This document shows positions 43,235 to 51,397 of a DNA stretch of 64,000 nt, one piece after another. Position numbers and translations under genes: made by a program. The notes beneath the pieces were generated by a model. That model worked only from the letters and a program-made list of their open reading frames with translations, was not told the DNA's origin and ran no database searches. Location of the stretch: contig NZ_FQVN01000004.1 of the NCBI RefSeq assembly GCF_900129375.1, positions 310,001-374,000 of the forward strand. Direction: 5' to 3'. Numbering within the stretch: position 1 is the stretch's first letter; each line of letters begins with the position of its first letter. This DNA is from Streptoalloteichus hindustanus (lineage in GTDB: Bacteria; Actinomycetota; Actinomycetes; Mycobacteriales; Pseudonocardiaceae).

Positions 43235-43879
43235 CTACCGTCGAGTTCCCACGGAGCCGCGAACCCCCGCGAGGAACAGTGTCACGACGCGTTCTATGTA
43301 GTCAGAACGGTCGCCGAACGACGGTGGCTGTTCGATCCCCAGGAGCAGTCGTTCCCGTGGGTCGAACAGGACCATTCCGCTGAACACGCGCGCCGCCTCC
43401 AGCGGGTCCGGGCACCGCAGGAGCCCGCGCGCGGCGGCGTCACTGAGGATGGCGGCGACGGCGTTGTCGAAGGGTTTGATCCCCTCGTCGTAGACGAGCC
43501 GCCCCAGTTCGGGGAACCGGCCCGACTCGGCGAAGGTCAGGCGTTGCATCTTGAGGCCCTCGTCGCTGGTGAGAACGTCGAAGAGCAGTGTTCCGGCGCG
43601 CGTGAGCGCCTCTTTGAGCTCGCGGTCGGTGGAGGGTGCGGCGGCCACGTCGCGCAGGGGCTCGACGATGCGTTTCCGGAAGGAGTTGACCAGTTCGAGG
43701 AACAGGGCTTCCTTGTTCTCGAAGTGCCGGTACAGCGTTTCCAGGGAGCAGCCGGCGTGCTCGGCGATGGCTCGGATCGAGGTGCCCGCGTAGCCGCGGT
43801 CGAGGAGAACGGCCAAGGCCGCGGCCGCGATCTGCTCTCTGCGGACAGGGCCTCGACGGGGCCGTTCCCGGGGTGTCAC
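43235..43879 (-). CDS. TetR-family regulator
   Basis: This 214-aa protein has the HTH IAAAALAVLLDRGYAGTSIR then AIAEHAGCSLETLYRHFENK and a helical ligand domain of the TetR_C type with FAESGRFPELGRLVYDEGI. The GTG start is at 43879. It lies 60 bp downstream of the monooxygenase gene on the same strand, so the two may form one operon with the oxygenase first. Confidence 0.88.
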   Translation of the reverse strand: MTPRERPRRGPVRREQIAAAALAVLLDRGYAGTSIRAIAEHAGCSLETLYRHFENKEALFLELVNSFRKRIVEPLRDVAAAPSTDRELKEALTRAGTLLFDVLTSDEGLKMQRLTFAESGRFPELGRLVYDEGIKPFDNAVAAILSDAAARGLLRCPDPLEAARVFSGMVLFDPRERLLLGIEQPPSFGDRSDYIERVVTLFLAGVRGSVGTRR

Positions 43880-43939
43880 CGCGTCAGCCTAGCGATCACG
43901 AGGTGGCGACGCGGACGTGCGCGGGGATCGAGTGGGGAC

Positions 43940-45157
43940 CTAGGAGACGGCTGAGGCCGTGGCGGTGGTGAGGTGTTCGTCGAGCTCGTGGACACCGTTC
44001 AGTGAGGCCCGCACCGCCTGGAAACCGTCGCGTCGGAGCAGGTTCTCGTAGTCGCCGATCGCGTGTTCCCATGTCTGGGCGCCGGTGTGCGTGGACAGAA
44101 TCGCGTCGGCGAGCCGGCGCGCGTCCTGGAGGGCGGAGTTGGCCCCTGAGGCCCGGGTGGGCAGCATCGCGTGGATGGCGTCTCCGAGCAGGGTGACGCG
44201 GCTTGGTGTCCAGGCGGGGATTTCGCGGGAGGTTCCCATGGCCAGGCCGTGGAACTGGTCGGGAAACGCCTGGTCGAGCAGGAGCCTGAACACCGGGTGG
44301 GCTGTCGCGGTGACGTTCCGCAGGTGGGCGGACAAGCTGGCGGGTGATCGGCGGGTGAAGTCGCGGCCGAGGTCCCCGAGCTGGCGTCGCCGCAACAGGA
44401 GTCCCCACATGACGTAGTCCTGTCGGTCGCCCGGGTCGAAACCGGGTACGAGCCGTTCTGCGGCGGTGGCGGGTTGTTCTCCGAAACGGACCGCGCCCAT
44501 GATCACCTGCACGTCGCCGATCGCGGTCAGGGTGAAGCTTCCTCCGATCCGGTCGAGCACACCGGTGGCGACCAGCTCGGGCGTGATCGGCGTTTTCGCC
44601 TGCAGCAGTCGCAATCCGCTGTCGTTGACCGTGGCGTCGGGCAGTCGGAGCCGGCGCACGGCGGATCCGATGCCGTCCGCTCCGACGAGAAGGTCGGCTT
44701 CGTCCACGGTTCCGTCAGCGAATCGGACGGTGACTCCTGCCGTGTGTTCGGTGTAGTCGGTCAACGTCGAGCCGAATCGGATCGTGTCGCGCACGCCATG
44801 GGCGAGAAGCCGCCGCACGATGCGGCGGCTCGCCGACGCTCCGGGGCGTATCGCGTCGGGATGTCCCTCCCGGCCGGTGGACTTCCGGCGCTTCACGATC
44901 GCGAGGTCGGTTTGGTCGAGGACGGTGACGTGCTCGTCGGGCTGGCCCAGGGTGGCGTCGAGGAATTCGCTCTCGGACGCGGTGAGGCAGGCGTGTAACG
45001 CGCCGATTCCCCGCTCGTCGAGGTGGATTCGCGCGCCCTGCGGGCGTTGTTCGAGGGCCTCGTCGCGCTCGTGGACGGACACGTCGATATCCGCGCGGCG
45101 CAGAAATCGGGCGAGCGCGAGGCCGCCGAGCCCCGCGCCGATGATGATGACACGCAT
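43940..45157 (-). CDS. FAD-dependent aromatic monooxygenase
   Basis: This 405-aa protein has the GxGxxG motif VIIIGAGLGGLALARFLRR, the family block GARIHLDERGIGAL, the DG motif EADLLVGADGIGSAVRR near residue 156 and the GD motif VTLLGDAIHAMLPTRASGAN near residue 310. It belongs to the same flavoprotein group as the enzyme at 28278 but is not a close copy. The ATG at 45157 begins directly at the FAD strand, which is normal. The TetR gene just downstream is its probable regulator; the substrate is unknown. Confidence 0.89.
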   Translation of the reverse strand: MRVIIIGAGLGGLALARFLRRADIDVSVHERDEALEQRPQGARIHLDERGIGALHACLTASESEFLDATLGQPDEHVTVLDQTDLAIVKRRKSTGREGHPDAIRPGASASRRIVRRLLAHGVRDTIRFGSTLTDYTEHTAGVTVRFADGTVDEADLLVGADGIGSAVRRLRLPDATVNDSGLRLLQAKTPITPELVATGVLDRIGGSFTLTAIGDVQVIMGAVRFGEQPATAAERLVPGFDPGDRQDYVMWGLLLRRRQLGDLGRDFTRRSPASLSAHLRNVTATAHPVFRLLLDQAFPDQFHGLAMGTSREIPAWTPSRVTLLGDAIHAMLPTRASGANSALQDARRLADAILSTHTGAQTWEHAIGDYENLLRRDGFQAVRASLNGVHELDEHLTTATASAVS

Positions 45158-45618
45158 TCGGGTCCAATCCTGAGAATATCGATCACGGCGGCGTGGAGTG
45201 CGCGGAAAAGCGATCGGCGGCTCCGGTCGAGCGTGGTTCACGGCGAGGAGAGGAGGTCCTTCGTGCCGGTGCCTCTCCTGTTGAGGCGGTGTCGAGCCCG
45301 CGGTTGCCGAGCCGCGGATGTCCTGACCCCCTGGCGGAGCCGCCAACGGCAAGCTAACCAGAACGATCGATTTGGATCAAGCATGCGCGTGGGTCGGCGC
45401 CGCTGGCCTCCGCGCGATGGCACGGCAAAGCGGGAGGTCAGTCCTCAGTGGACAAACCTCACCGTCGACGTGCTGTGGGACATCGGCTGGTGACAGGGGA
45501 GCGCGCCGCACCCGTCAGGCGCGTGGATGTGAAAGCCGACGGCGGTTGCGGGAGCCGTGTGCCGGACCGTCCGAAGTGGACGGAGCCCGCGCGGTGTCGT
45601 CCCTGCGCTGGATGTGTC
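45158..45618. other. Intergenic, no gene recognised
   Basis: I find no credible coding region in this 460-bp gap between two genes read leftward. The segment 45340-45380 (AAGCTAACCAGAACGATCGA and following) is AT-richer and probably carries the promoter of the monooxygenase-TetR operon. Confidence 0.45.
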
Positions 45619-45924
45619 TCAGCGGGGGCCGAAGACGTAGAAGTACCAGCCGCGCGGCGAGCCGGAGCCGCCCCAGTAGAAGCACTCGTTCACCCGGTGG
45701 GTCTGCGCCCAGCGCCGGTTCTCCCCGTCGCACTGCTCGCGCGTGCCGAACGGCCCCTGGTATCCGCGTGCCAACTGGACATCCGCCTGCTCCGACGCGC
45801 TGGCCGTGGCCGGGTGGGGCGTGGGCGACGGGGAGGCCGACGCCGCCCCCGCTCCGGTCACCACGGTGCCCGCCCCCACGGCCAACGCCGTGGCGATCAC
45901 GGCCATCACACGGCGAGAACGCAT
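45619..45924 (-). CDS. Small secreted protein with one Cys pair
   Basis: This 101-aa precursor has the signal peptide MRSRRVMAVIATALAVGAGT ending near AASASP, a Ser/Pro/Thr linker (SPSPTPHPATASASEQ), and a compact domain of about 50 residues (VQLARGYQGPFGTREQCDGE, WAQTHRVNECFYWGG, GWYFYVFGPR). The two Cys likely form a disulfide. It resembles small exported actinobacterial proteins of unknown function. It is divergent from the rsgA leader region. Confidence 0.7.
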   Translation of the reverse strand: MRSRRVMAVIATALAVGAGTVVTGAGAASASPSPTPHPATASASEQADVQLARGYQGPFGTREQCDGENRRWAQTHRVNECFYWGGSGSPRGWYFYVFGPR

Positions 45925-46105
45925 GTCCAGCCTCCCACGGGTCGACGTCGTCGAACGCCCAGAGGATCTCCTCCAGTCATCGTTGACCCGCCCCCCGCGC
46001 AAGGTCATCGGCCAACCGGCTGAAACCCCGAACTCCCGGCCCGGTAGCATCGGCGGGGCAGAGACGACCGGGTCGACTGCGGGACCAGAAGTGGGGGGTG
46101 AGTTG

Positions 46106-46177
46106 ATGTCTGCCGCGAAGGCCGCTGCCGTGCGCAGCGCCCGCCGGACCATCCTCACGTCCCGGGCCCCGGTCTGA
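46106..46177 (+). CDS. Short leader peptide upstream of rsgA
   Basis: This 23-codon frame (MSAAKAAAVRSARRT then ILTSRAPV) has the ribosome binding site GGGGGGTGAGTTG. It sits 89 bp before the rsgA start. A closely similar unit (MSAIVAAFRGTRSVLTLRVPA) precedes the GNAT gene at 53571. Shared features are the ATGTCTGCC start, Arg-rich middle, I/V-L-T-x-R-x-P-x end and GACCTGA stop context. A stalling leader that senses ribosome inhibition is the likely role; this is inference. Confidence 0.65.
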   Translation: MSAAKAAAVRSARRTILTSRAPV

Positions 46178-46266
46178 CCTGACGTTCGCGCCCCTGGCAG
46201 AGCCCTGACGGCTCGCGGGTGGCAGTCTGGGTGCTCATCGGGGCCCCTGTTCAAAGGGTCTCTTCG
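46178..46266 (+). promoter_or_regulatory. Attenuator-like leader region of rsgA
   Basis: After the leader stop come the small hairpin GAGCC-CTGAC-GGCTC (46200-46214), the palindrome GGGGCCCC (46240-46247) and the rsgA ribosome binding site AAAGGG. The block GGGGCCCCTGT with AAGGG, CTCT and CGTTGTCTC recurs in the same order and nearly the same spacing at 53695-53728. Confidence 0.52.
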
Positions 46267-47364
46267 TTGTCTCACTCTTCCTCTCGTCATGTTCCGTCGT
46301 ACTCCCTGGCCGACTACGGCTGGGGCGAGGCGTGGGAGCACGCCTTCGCGCCTCATCGCGCCGCCGGGTTGGTCCCGGCGCGTGTCGTGCGAGCCGAACG
46401 CGGCTCGTGCGAGGTTGTCACCGATGCCGGGATCGTCCGTGCGGAGATCCCCGGCGTCGCCGATCACGCCGATCCGCTGTCCGCGCCGTGCACGGGTGAC
46501 TGGGCGGCCCTGCGTCCCGCCACCGCCGGCCACGCGCCGGTGCTGCACGCGGTGCTGGAGCGGCGCACCGCCCTGGTGCGCTCCACCGCGTCGCGGACCT
46601 CGCACGGGCAGGTCCTGGCCGCCAACGTCGACACGGTCGTGGTCACGGTGTCGCTGGCCGCGCCGCTGAAGCACGGACGGACCGAACGCATGCTCGCCCT
46701 GGCCTGGGAGAGCGGCGCCCAGCCCGTCGTGGTCCTCACCAAGGCCGACGCGTGCGCCGACGTGTCCTCGGCCCACGCCCAGGTGTCCGAGGTGGCCCCC
46801 GGTGTGGACGTGCTGGTGACCAGCGCCGTGACCGGGCAGGGTCTGGACGTTCTGTCCGCTGTCCTGACCGGGACCGTCGTGTTGTTCGGCCCGTCCGGGG
46901 CGGGCAAGTCCACCCTGGGCAACCAGTTGCTGGGCGAGGACCGGCTGGCCACCGGTGCGGTGCGCGACACCGACGGCAAGGGCCGGCACACCACCGCGTG
47001 GCGGGAGCTGCTTCCGCTGCCCGGTGGCGGGGTTCTGCTCGACACCCCCGGTCTGCGTGCGGTCGGCCTGCACGACGCCCAGGACGGGCTGGAGCAGACC
47101 TTCGCCGAGATCGAGCACCTCGCGGGTGAGTGCCGGTTCGCGGACTGCGCGCACGGGAGCGAACCGGGCTGCGCGGTCCTGGCCGCCGTCGAGGCGGGGG
47201 AGATCTCCCAGCGCCGACTGGACAGCTACCACCGGCTGCTGAGGGAGAACGCCTATGCCGCCTCCCGCACCGACGCGCGGCTGCGGGCCGACCGTGAGGC
47301 CGTCAAGAAGGACATCGCGCGGAAACTGCGCGCCACCTACCAGTTCCGGGAGCGCCAGCGGTGA
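46267..47364 (+). CDS. rsgA: Ribosome small-subunit-dependent GTPase A
   Basis: This 365-aa protein has an OB-fold N-terminal domain (ARVVRAERGSCEVVTDAGIV), then a circularly permuted GTPase: G4 VVVLTKAD near residue 155, G1 GPSGAGKSTLGNQLLG near 210, G3 DTPGLRAVG near 260, and a C-terminal zinc-binding region (CRFADCAHGSEPGCAV, C-x4-C-x-H-x5-C). RsgA acts late in 30S assembly and on stalled subunits. The TTG at 46267 is chosen because it has AAAGGG at the right distance and the same start context is conserved at 53723. It is coupled to the methyltransferase gene and preceded by a leader ORF, suggesting induction by translation stress. Confidence 0.89.
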   Translation: MSHSSSRHVPSYSLADYGWGEAWEHAFAPHRAAGLVPARVVRAERGSCEVVTDAGIVRAEIPGVADHADPLSAPCTGDWAALRPATAGHAPVLHAVLERRTALVRSTASRTSHGQVLAANVDTVVVTVSLAAPLKHGRTERMLALAWESGAQPVVVLTKADACADVSSAHAQVSEVAPGVDVLVTSAVTGQGLDVLSAVLTGTVVLFGPSGAGKSTLGNQLLGEDRLATGAVRDTDGKGRHTTAWRELLPLPGGGVLLDTPGLRAVGLHDAQDGLEQTFAEIEHLAGECRFADCAHGSEPGCAVLAAVEAGEISQRRLDSYHRLLRENAYAASRTDARLRADREAVKKDIARKLRATYQFRERQR

Positions 47365-48176
47365 GCGACACCGACACCCCAGACCGCACTCCGGACGCCG
47401 ACGCGGTGGTGGAGGCGTTCTTCGCCCTGCACCACGGCCTGCCCCGGCAGGGCCCCGGCTCGGACGCCACCACGCGTCGCATGCTGGAGATGGCCGGGCC
47501 GCTGCCCGAGCACCCGCGGGTGCTGGACGCGGGCTGCGGTCCCGGCCGCTCCGCCCTGCTGCTGGCCGAAGAGGCCGGCGCACAGGTGACCGCGGTCGAT
47601 CTGCACCAGCCGTTTTTGGACGACCTCGCGGCCGCCGCGGCTCGTCGGGGGCTGGGCGAGCGGATCACGGTGCTGAACCGCTCGATGGACCGAGTTCCCT
47701 TTCCTGATCACAGTTTCGACGTGATCTGGGCGGAGAGTTCGGTCTACACCGTCGGCTTCGACGTCGCCCTGCGGGCCTGGCGTCGCCTGCTCGCCCCCGG
47801 CGGCGTCCTTGCCGTCACCGAGATCGAGTGGACCAGGCCGAGTCCCGCCGCGGCCGCCCGCGCCTACTGGGACGCGATCTACCCACTGCGCACCTGTGCC
47901 GAGAACGTCGATGCCGCGCGGGCGGCCGGCTACCGGCTGCTCGCGCACTGGCCGCTACCGGAAAGCGACTGGTGGGACGAGTACTACACCCCGCTGACAC
48001 AGCGGCTCGCCCAATCCGACCCGCAGCGGCCCGGGATGCCGGAGGCGCTTGCCGCGCTACGGGCGGAGATCGCCATGCGGCGTGATCACGGCGGCGACTA
48101 CAACTACGCCGCCTACCTCTTCCACCTCCACGACAGCCCACCGGAGAACGGGCCCAACGCCCCGTTCGGGGTCTGA
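47361..48176 (+). CDS. SAM-dependent methyltransferase coupled to rsgA
   Basis: This 271-aa class I methyltransferase has motif I VLDAGCGPGRSALLLAEEAG, the acidic strand-2 end VTAVDLHQPFLDDL, motif IV in FDVIWAESSVYTVGFD and LLAPGGVLAVTEIEW. The GTG start overlaps the rsgA stop (GTGA). The target could be a small molecule or rRNA. Placement under a leader-ORF-controlled ribosomal GTPase makes a ribosome- or antibiotic-related target attractive, but the motifs resemble small-molecule enzymes, so this remains open. Confidence 0.88.
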   Translation: MSDTDTPDRTPDADAVVEAFFALHHGLPRQGPGSDATTRRMLEMAGPLPEHPRVLDAGCGPGRSALLLAEEAGAQVTAVDLHQPFLDDLAAAAARRGLGERITVLNRSMDRVPFPDHSFDVIWAESSVYTVGFDVALRAWRRLLAPGGVLAVTEIEWTRPSPAAAARAYWDAIYPLRTCAENVDAARAAGYRLLAHWPLPESDWWDEYYTPLTQRLAQSDPQRPGMPEALAALRAEIAMRRDHGGDYNYAAYLFHLHDSPPENGPNAPFGV

Positions 48177-48181
48177 CACCT

Positions 48182-48222
48182 CCTGTGGTGCCCCGGGGTT
48201 TCGTCTTCCGGGGCACCACAGG
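48182..48222 (+). terminator. Strong terminator after the rsgA operon
   Basis: A perfect 15-bp stem (CCTGTGGTGCCCCGG and its complement) with an 11-nt loop starts six bases after the methyltransferase stop. Confidence 0.88.
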
Positions 48223-48319
48223 ACCGGGCGAGGGGACGAGCGAGGTCTGCGGCTTCGGCCAGTCGGGCCAGCCCGCAGGTGGCTCGGAGGATCACCGCTT
48301 CCGGGATCGTAGGCCCTAT

Positions 48320-48398
48320 TATTTCAGTGCTAACTAAATTTAGTCACTTCCAACACACGAGGAGACTCAGTCCGCACAGGCATGCGCCTTCGGCGCAT
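48320..48398. repeat. Dispersed intergenic element, copy C
   Basis: It has ATTTCAGT-gcta-ACTAAATT, containing the perfect palindrome ACTAAATTTAGT (48333-48344), then 62 bases from its start the hairpin ATGCGCC-TTC-GGCGCAT (48382-48398). It lies between two convergent gene ends, so it is not an obvious promoter for either neighbour. Confidence 0.55.
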
Positions 48399-48441
48399 CC
48401 AGCCCAGAGGACAGCGACTCAGCCGAGTGCGGGGGCGGGGC

Positions 48442-49413
48442 TTAGCGGGATTGGCCGGTTCTGGCGAAGCGGGCGGTGGCCGCCAGGACGGCGTCGCGCA
48501 TGGCGGGGCTTCCGGTGTGGCCGGAGTCGTCGATGATCTGCAGGTCGGCGTCCGGCCACGCCTTGGCCAGCTCCCACGCGGTGGCGAGGGGGCTGCCGAG
48601 GTCGAGTCGGCCGTGGATCAGCACGGCGGGGATTCCGGCCAGGCGGTGGGCCTCGCGGAGTAGCTGTCCGTCCTCCAGCCAGGCGTGGTGGGCGAAGTAG
48701 TGGGCGCAGATCCGGGTGAAGGCCATCAGGTCGTCGTCGGACTTGGCGCTGTACTGGCCGGGTTTGCCCAGGGTCTCGTGGGCGATGACGGCGTCCTCCC
48801 AGGCGCACCAGGCGCGGGCCGCGCGGGTGCGCACGGCGGCGTCGGGGCTGTTGAGGAGCCGGTGGTAGGCGGCGACGAGGTCGCCGTCGCGGTCGGTTTC
48901 GGGCAGGGCGTCGCGGAAGGTCTCCCAGGGGCCGGGCAGGAGGCGGCCGACGCCGCGGTAGAGCCAGTCGATCTCGTCGGGGCTGGTCGTGGTGACGCCG
49001 ACGAGGATGATCTCGGAGACCCGTTCGGGGTGGCGTTGGGCGTAGGCGAGGATGAGGGTGGAGCCCCAGGAGCCGCCGAAGAGCAGCCAGCGTCGCACGC
49101 CGAGGTGTTCGCGGAGGCGTTCCATGTCGGCGATCAGGTGCTCGGTGGTGTTGTGGTCGAGGCTGACGGCCGGGTCCGAGGCGTGGGGGCGGCTCTGGCC
49201 GCAGCCGCGCTGGTCGAACAGGATGATCCGGTAGGCGTCGGGGTCGAAAGCCTTGCGGCTGCCGCGTTTTCCGCCGCTGCCGGGTCCACCGTGGACGCAC
49301 AGGACGGGTTTTCCGTCGGGGTTGCCGCTGGTCTCCCAGTAGATGTGGTTGCCGTCGCCGACGTCGAGGAGGCCGTGGGCGTGGGGTTCGATGTCGGGGA
49401 AGGCCTCGGCCAC
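48442..49413 (-). CDS. pip: Prolyl aminopeptidase
   Basis: This 323-aa alpha/beta-hydrolase of family S33 releases N-terminal proline. Signatures are LCVHGGPGSGGKRGSRKAFD, IILFDQRGCGQSRPHA, the nucleophile elbow FGGSWGSTLILAY near residue 114, the acid in IHGRLDLGSPL near 270 and the His in DDSGHTGSPAM near 299. Length and motifs are standard, and the protein is cytoplasmic. It is monocistronic with an ATG after AAGGAGA. The product may recycle proline peptides. Confidence 0.92.
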   Translation of the reverse strand: MAEAFPDIEPHAHGLLDVGDGNHIYWETSGNPDGKPVLCVHGGPGSGGKRGSRKAFDPDAYRIILFDQRGCGQSRPHASDPAVSLDHNTTEHLIADMERLREHLGVRRWLLFGGSWGSTLILAYAQRHPERVSEIILVGVTTTSPDEIDWLYRGVGRLLPGPWETFRDALPETDRDGDLVAAYHRLLNSPDAAVRTRAARAWCAWEDAVIAHETLGKPGQYSAKSDDDLMAFTRICAHYFAHHAWLEDGQLLREAHRLAGIPAVLIHGRLDLGSPLATAWELAKAWPDADLQIIDDSGHTGSPAMRDAVLAATARFARTGQSR

Positions 49414-49456
49414 GGTGGTTTCTCCTTGTCACTGCGGGGAAGACGGCCTCGCGAGG

Positions 49457-50497
49457 CTACTGGGGCGCGGGAAGGCCGGCATGGGATTTCGCGGCGGCCG
49501 CGGGTCGTTGTTGCTGGGTGCCGGGGCCGAAGCGGCGGCGGTAGGCCGAGGGGGTGAGCCCGGTTTCTCGTCGCATCACGGCGCGGAGGTTGGCCGCGGT
49601 GCCCAGGCCGCTGCGGCGGGCGACGACGTCGAGGCGGGACTCGCCGCGTTCGATGAGGCGGCGGGCCAGGGTGAGGCGTTCTCCGGTGAGCCAGGCCAGG
49701 GGTGTGGTGCCGAGTTGGGCCTGGAAGCGGCGGTGCAGGGTGGCGGGGCTGACCGCGGCGCGGGTGGCGAGGTCGGCGACGGTGAGGGGCGCGTCGAGGT
49801 GTTCCTGGGCCCAGGCGAGGACGGGGGCGAGGGACTCGTCGGGGATGTGGGGCACGGGGCGTTCGACGAACTGGCGTTGGCCGCCGTCGCGGTGGGCGGC
49901 GAAGACGAGGCGTCGGCTGACCGCGTTGGCGATCTCGGCGCCGTGGTCGCGGCGGACGATGTGCAGGCCGAGGTCGAGGGCGGCGGCGCTGCCGGCGGCG
50001 GTGAGGATGTCGCCGTCGTCGACGAACAGGACGTCGGGTTCGAGGTGGACGGTGGGGAAGCGGGCGCGGAACTCGTCGGCCCACTGCCAGTGGGCGGTGG
50101 CGCGGCGGCCGTGCAGGACGCCGGCCTCGGCGAGGGTGAAGGCGCCGCTGCAGAAGCCGACGAGGCGGGCGCCGCGGGCGTGGGCGCGGCGGATGGTGTC
50201 GAGGACGGCGGGGCGGCGGGGGACCTCGACGTCGGGTCGGTTGGGGACGATGAGGGTGTCGGCGGTGTCGGCGGCGGTGAGGGGGGCGACGCCGGTGAGG
50301 GTGAAGAAGCCGTCGCGCATGAGGGTGCGGGGTTCGGGGGAGCAGAGCCGGAAGTCGTAGAGGTCGCGGCCGATCTCGGGGCGGCGCAGGCCGAAGACCT
50401 CGGTGGCGCAGCCGAGTTCGAAGGGGTTGGAGTTCTCGTCGACGAGGACGACGACCCGGTGCGGCCCGGGCGCGGGGTGCGAGGATTCTTGCGTCAT
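49457..50497 (-). CDS. GlxA-type AraC-family regulator with DJ-1/PfpI domain
   Basis: This 346-aa protein has an N-terminal DJ-1/PfpI-like domain (VVVLVDENSNPFELGCATEV, LVGFCSGAFTLAEAG with the nucleophile-position Cys near residue 113, ATAHWQWADEF). It is followed by an AraC double HTH (LTVADLATRAAVSPATLHRR, FQAQLGTTPLAWL, LARRLIERGESRLDVVARRS). Such regulators often control divergent small enzymes or transporters. A cupin gene starts 54 bp away on the opposite strand and is a candidate target. Confidence 0.9.
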   Translation of the reverse strand: MTQESSHPAPGPHRVVVLVDENSNPFELGCATEVFGLRRPEIGRDLYDFRLCSPEPRTLMRDGFFTLTGVAPLTAADTADTLIVPNRPDVEVPRRPAVLDTIRRAHARGARLVGFCSGAFTLAEAGVLHGRRATAHWQWADEFRARFPTVHLEPDVLFVDDGDILTAAGSAAALDLGLHIVRRDHGAEIANAVSRRLVFAAHRDGGQRQFVERPVPHIPDESLAPVLAWAQEHLDAPLTVADLATRAAVSPATLHRRFQAQLGTTPLAWLTGERLTLARRLIERGESRLDVVARRSGLGTAANLRAVMRRETGLTPSAYRRRFGPGTQQQRPAAAAKSHAGLPAPQ

Positions 50498-50550
50498 GTG
50501 CGATTCCTAGCACTCGCGGTGGGGTGCGTGCGCGGGGAACGATCGGGGTC

Positions 50551-50946
50551 ATGAGCAACGAACCGATCGCCCTGAGCAGGGCTTTGGCGTCGTTCGACGC
50601 GCTGTGGAGCCCGCGGGTGGTCACGCGGGTCAACGACTACGACGTGCGGGTGGCCAAGGTGGCGGGCGAGCACGTCTGGCACGCCCATGACAACACCGAC
50701 GAGTTCTTCCTGGTGGTGGAGGGCGAGCTGTTCATCTCGCTGCGGGAGTCCGGTGTGGAGCGGACGGTGCGGCTGGAGCGGGGTTCGGTCTTCACGGTGC
50801 CGCGCGGTGTGGAGCACCGGCCGTTCGCGCCGTCGGGGGCGCAGATCCTGATGTTCGAGCGCAGTGGGACGTTGTCGGTGGGGGATCGGCACGAGGAGGT
50901 CCCGGACCACGTCGACGTGACGACGGGGCACGCGCTGTCGCTGTGA
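50551..50946 (+). CDS. Cupin-domain protein
   Basis: This 131-aa single cupin has motif 1 HVWHAHDNTDEFFLVVEGEL (metal ligands H-x-H, E) and motif 2 VFTVPRGVEHRPFAPSG (His). It may be a small metal-dependent isomerase, an oxygenase or a sensor. The ATG at 50551 lies close to the divergent GlxA-type regulator. Confidence 0.88.
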   Translation: MSNEPIALSRALASFDALWSPRVVTRVNDYDVRVAKVAGEHVWHAHDNTDEFFLVVEGELFISLRESGVERTVRLERGSVFTVPRGVEHRPFAPSGAQILMFERSGTLSVGDRHEEVPDHVDVTTGHALSL

Positions 50947-50957
50947 TCCGCCGCGCT

Positions 50958-50998
50958 CGTGGGGGGCCAGGCCGGGTGTGTCCGGTCTGGCCCCCACG
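50958..50998 (+). terminator. Hairpin after the cupin gene
   Basis: CGTGGGGGGCCAGGCCGG pairs with CCGGTCTGGCCCCCACG (one bulge, one mismatch) around GTGTGT, 12 bases after the stop. Confidence 0.72.
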
Positions 50999-51019
50999 CA
51001 CGTCCGGCCTGGTCAGGCG

Positions 51020-51358
51020 TCAGGCGCGGGGTCGCAGCTGGCGGAGGGTGTAGCCGGCGCCGGTGGGGTCCAGGGTGGTGGTGGCCTGTTTGAAGAGGTA
51101 CTCGGCGCGTTCGTAGGACAGGCGGCGCCGGCCGGTCTCCGGGCACAGGTCGGTCTCGGCGGGCCGGCGGGCGGGTGCGGGTCGGCGGTCGGACAGGAAC
51201 AGCGGTCCCCGGGTGCGGCCGGCGATCAGGTGGGGCAGGAGCTGGGCGGTCGCGGTGCGCCACCGGATCGAGGTCTGGCCCAGGCGGGCGTGCCGGCCGG
51301 CCAGGTCCAGGTGTTCGACGTTGAGGGACAGCACGCGAGCAGAAGGCCCGACGCGCAT
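51020..51358 (-). pseudogene. Tyrosine recombinase (integrase) fragment
   Basis: The 112-codon frame corresponds to the catalytic-domain middle of an actinobacterial integrase: RVLSLNVEHLDLAGRHAR, TAQLLPHLIAGRTRGPLFLS, RLSYERAEYLFKQATTTLDP and GYTLRQLRPRA. A normal protein continues TLHQLRHSxLTH and then carries HxxR and the Tyr nucleophile; here it stops at once. The N-terminal DNA-binding domain is also missing. It marks a former mobile element or plasmid integration. Confidence 0.62.
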
Positions 51359-51360
51359 CG

Positions 51361-51394
51361 TCGACGTCTCTTATGAGTCGACGTCTCTTGTGGC
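51361..51394. repeat. 17-bp direct repeat at the integrase remnant boundary
   Basis: TCGACGTCTCTTATGAG is followed by TCGACGTCTCTTGTGGC, between the integrase fragment and the HTH gene. Confidence 0.65.
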
Positions 51395-51397
51395 TGG

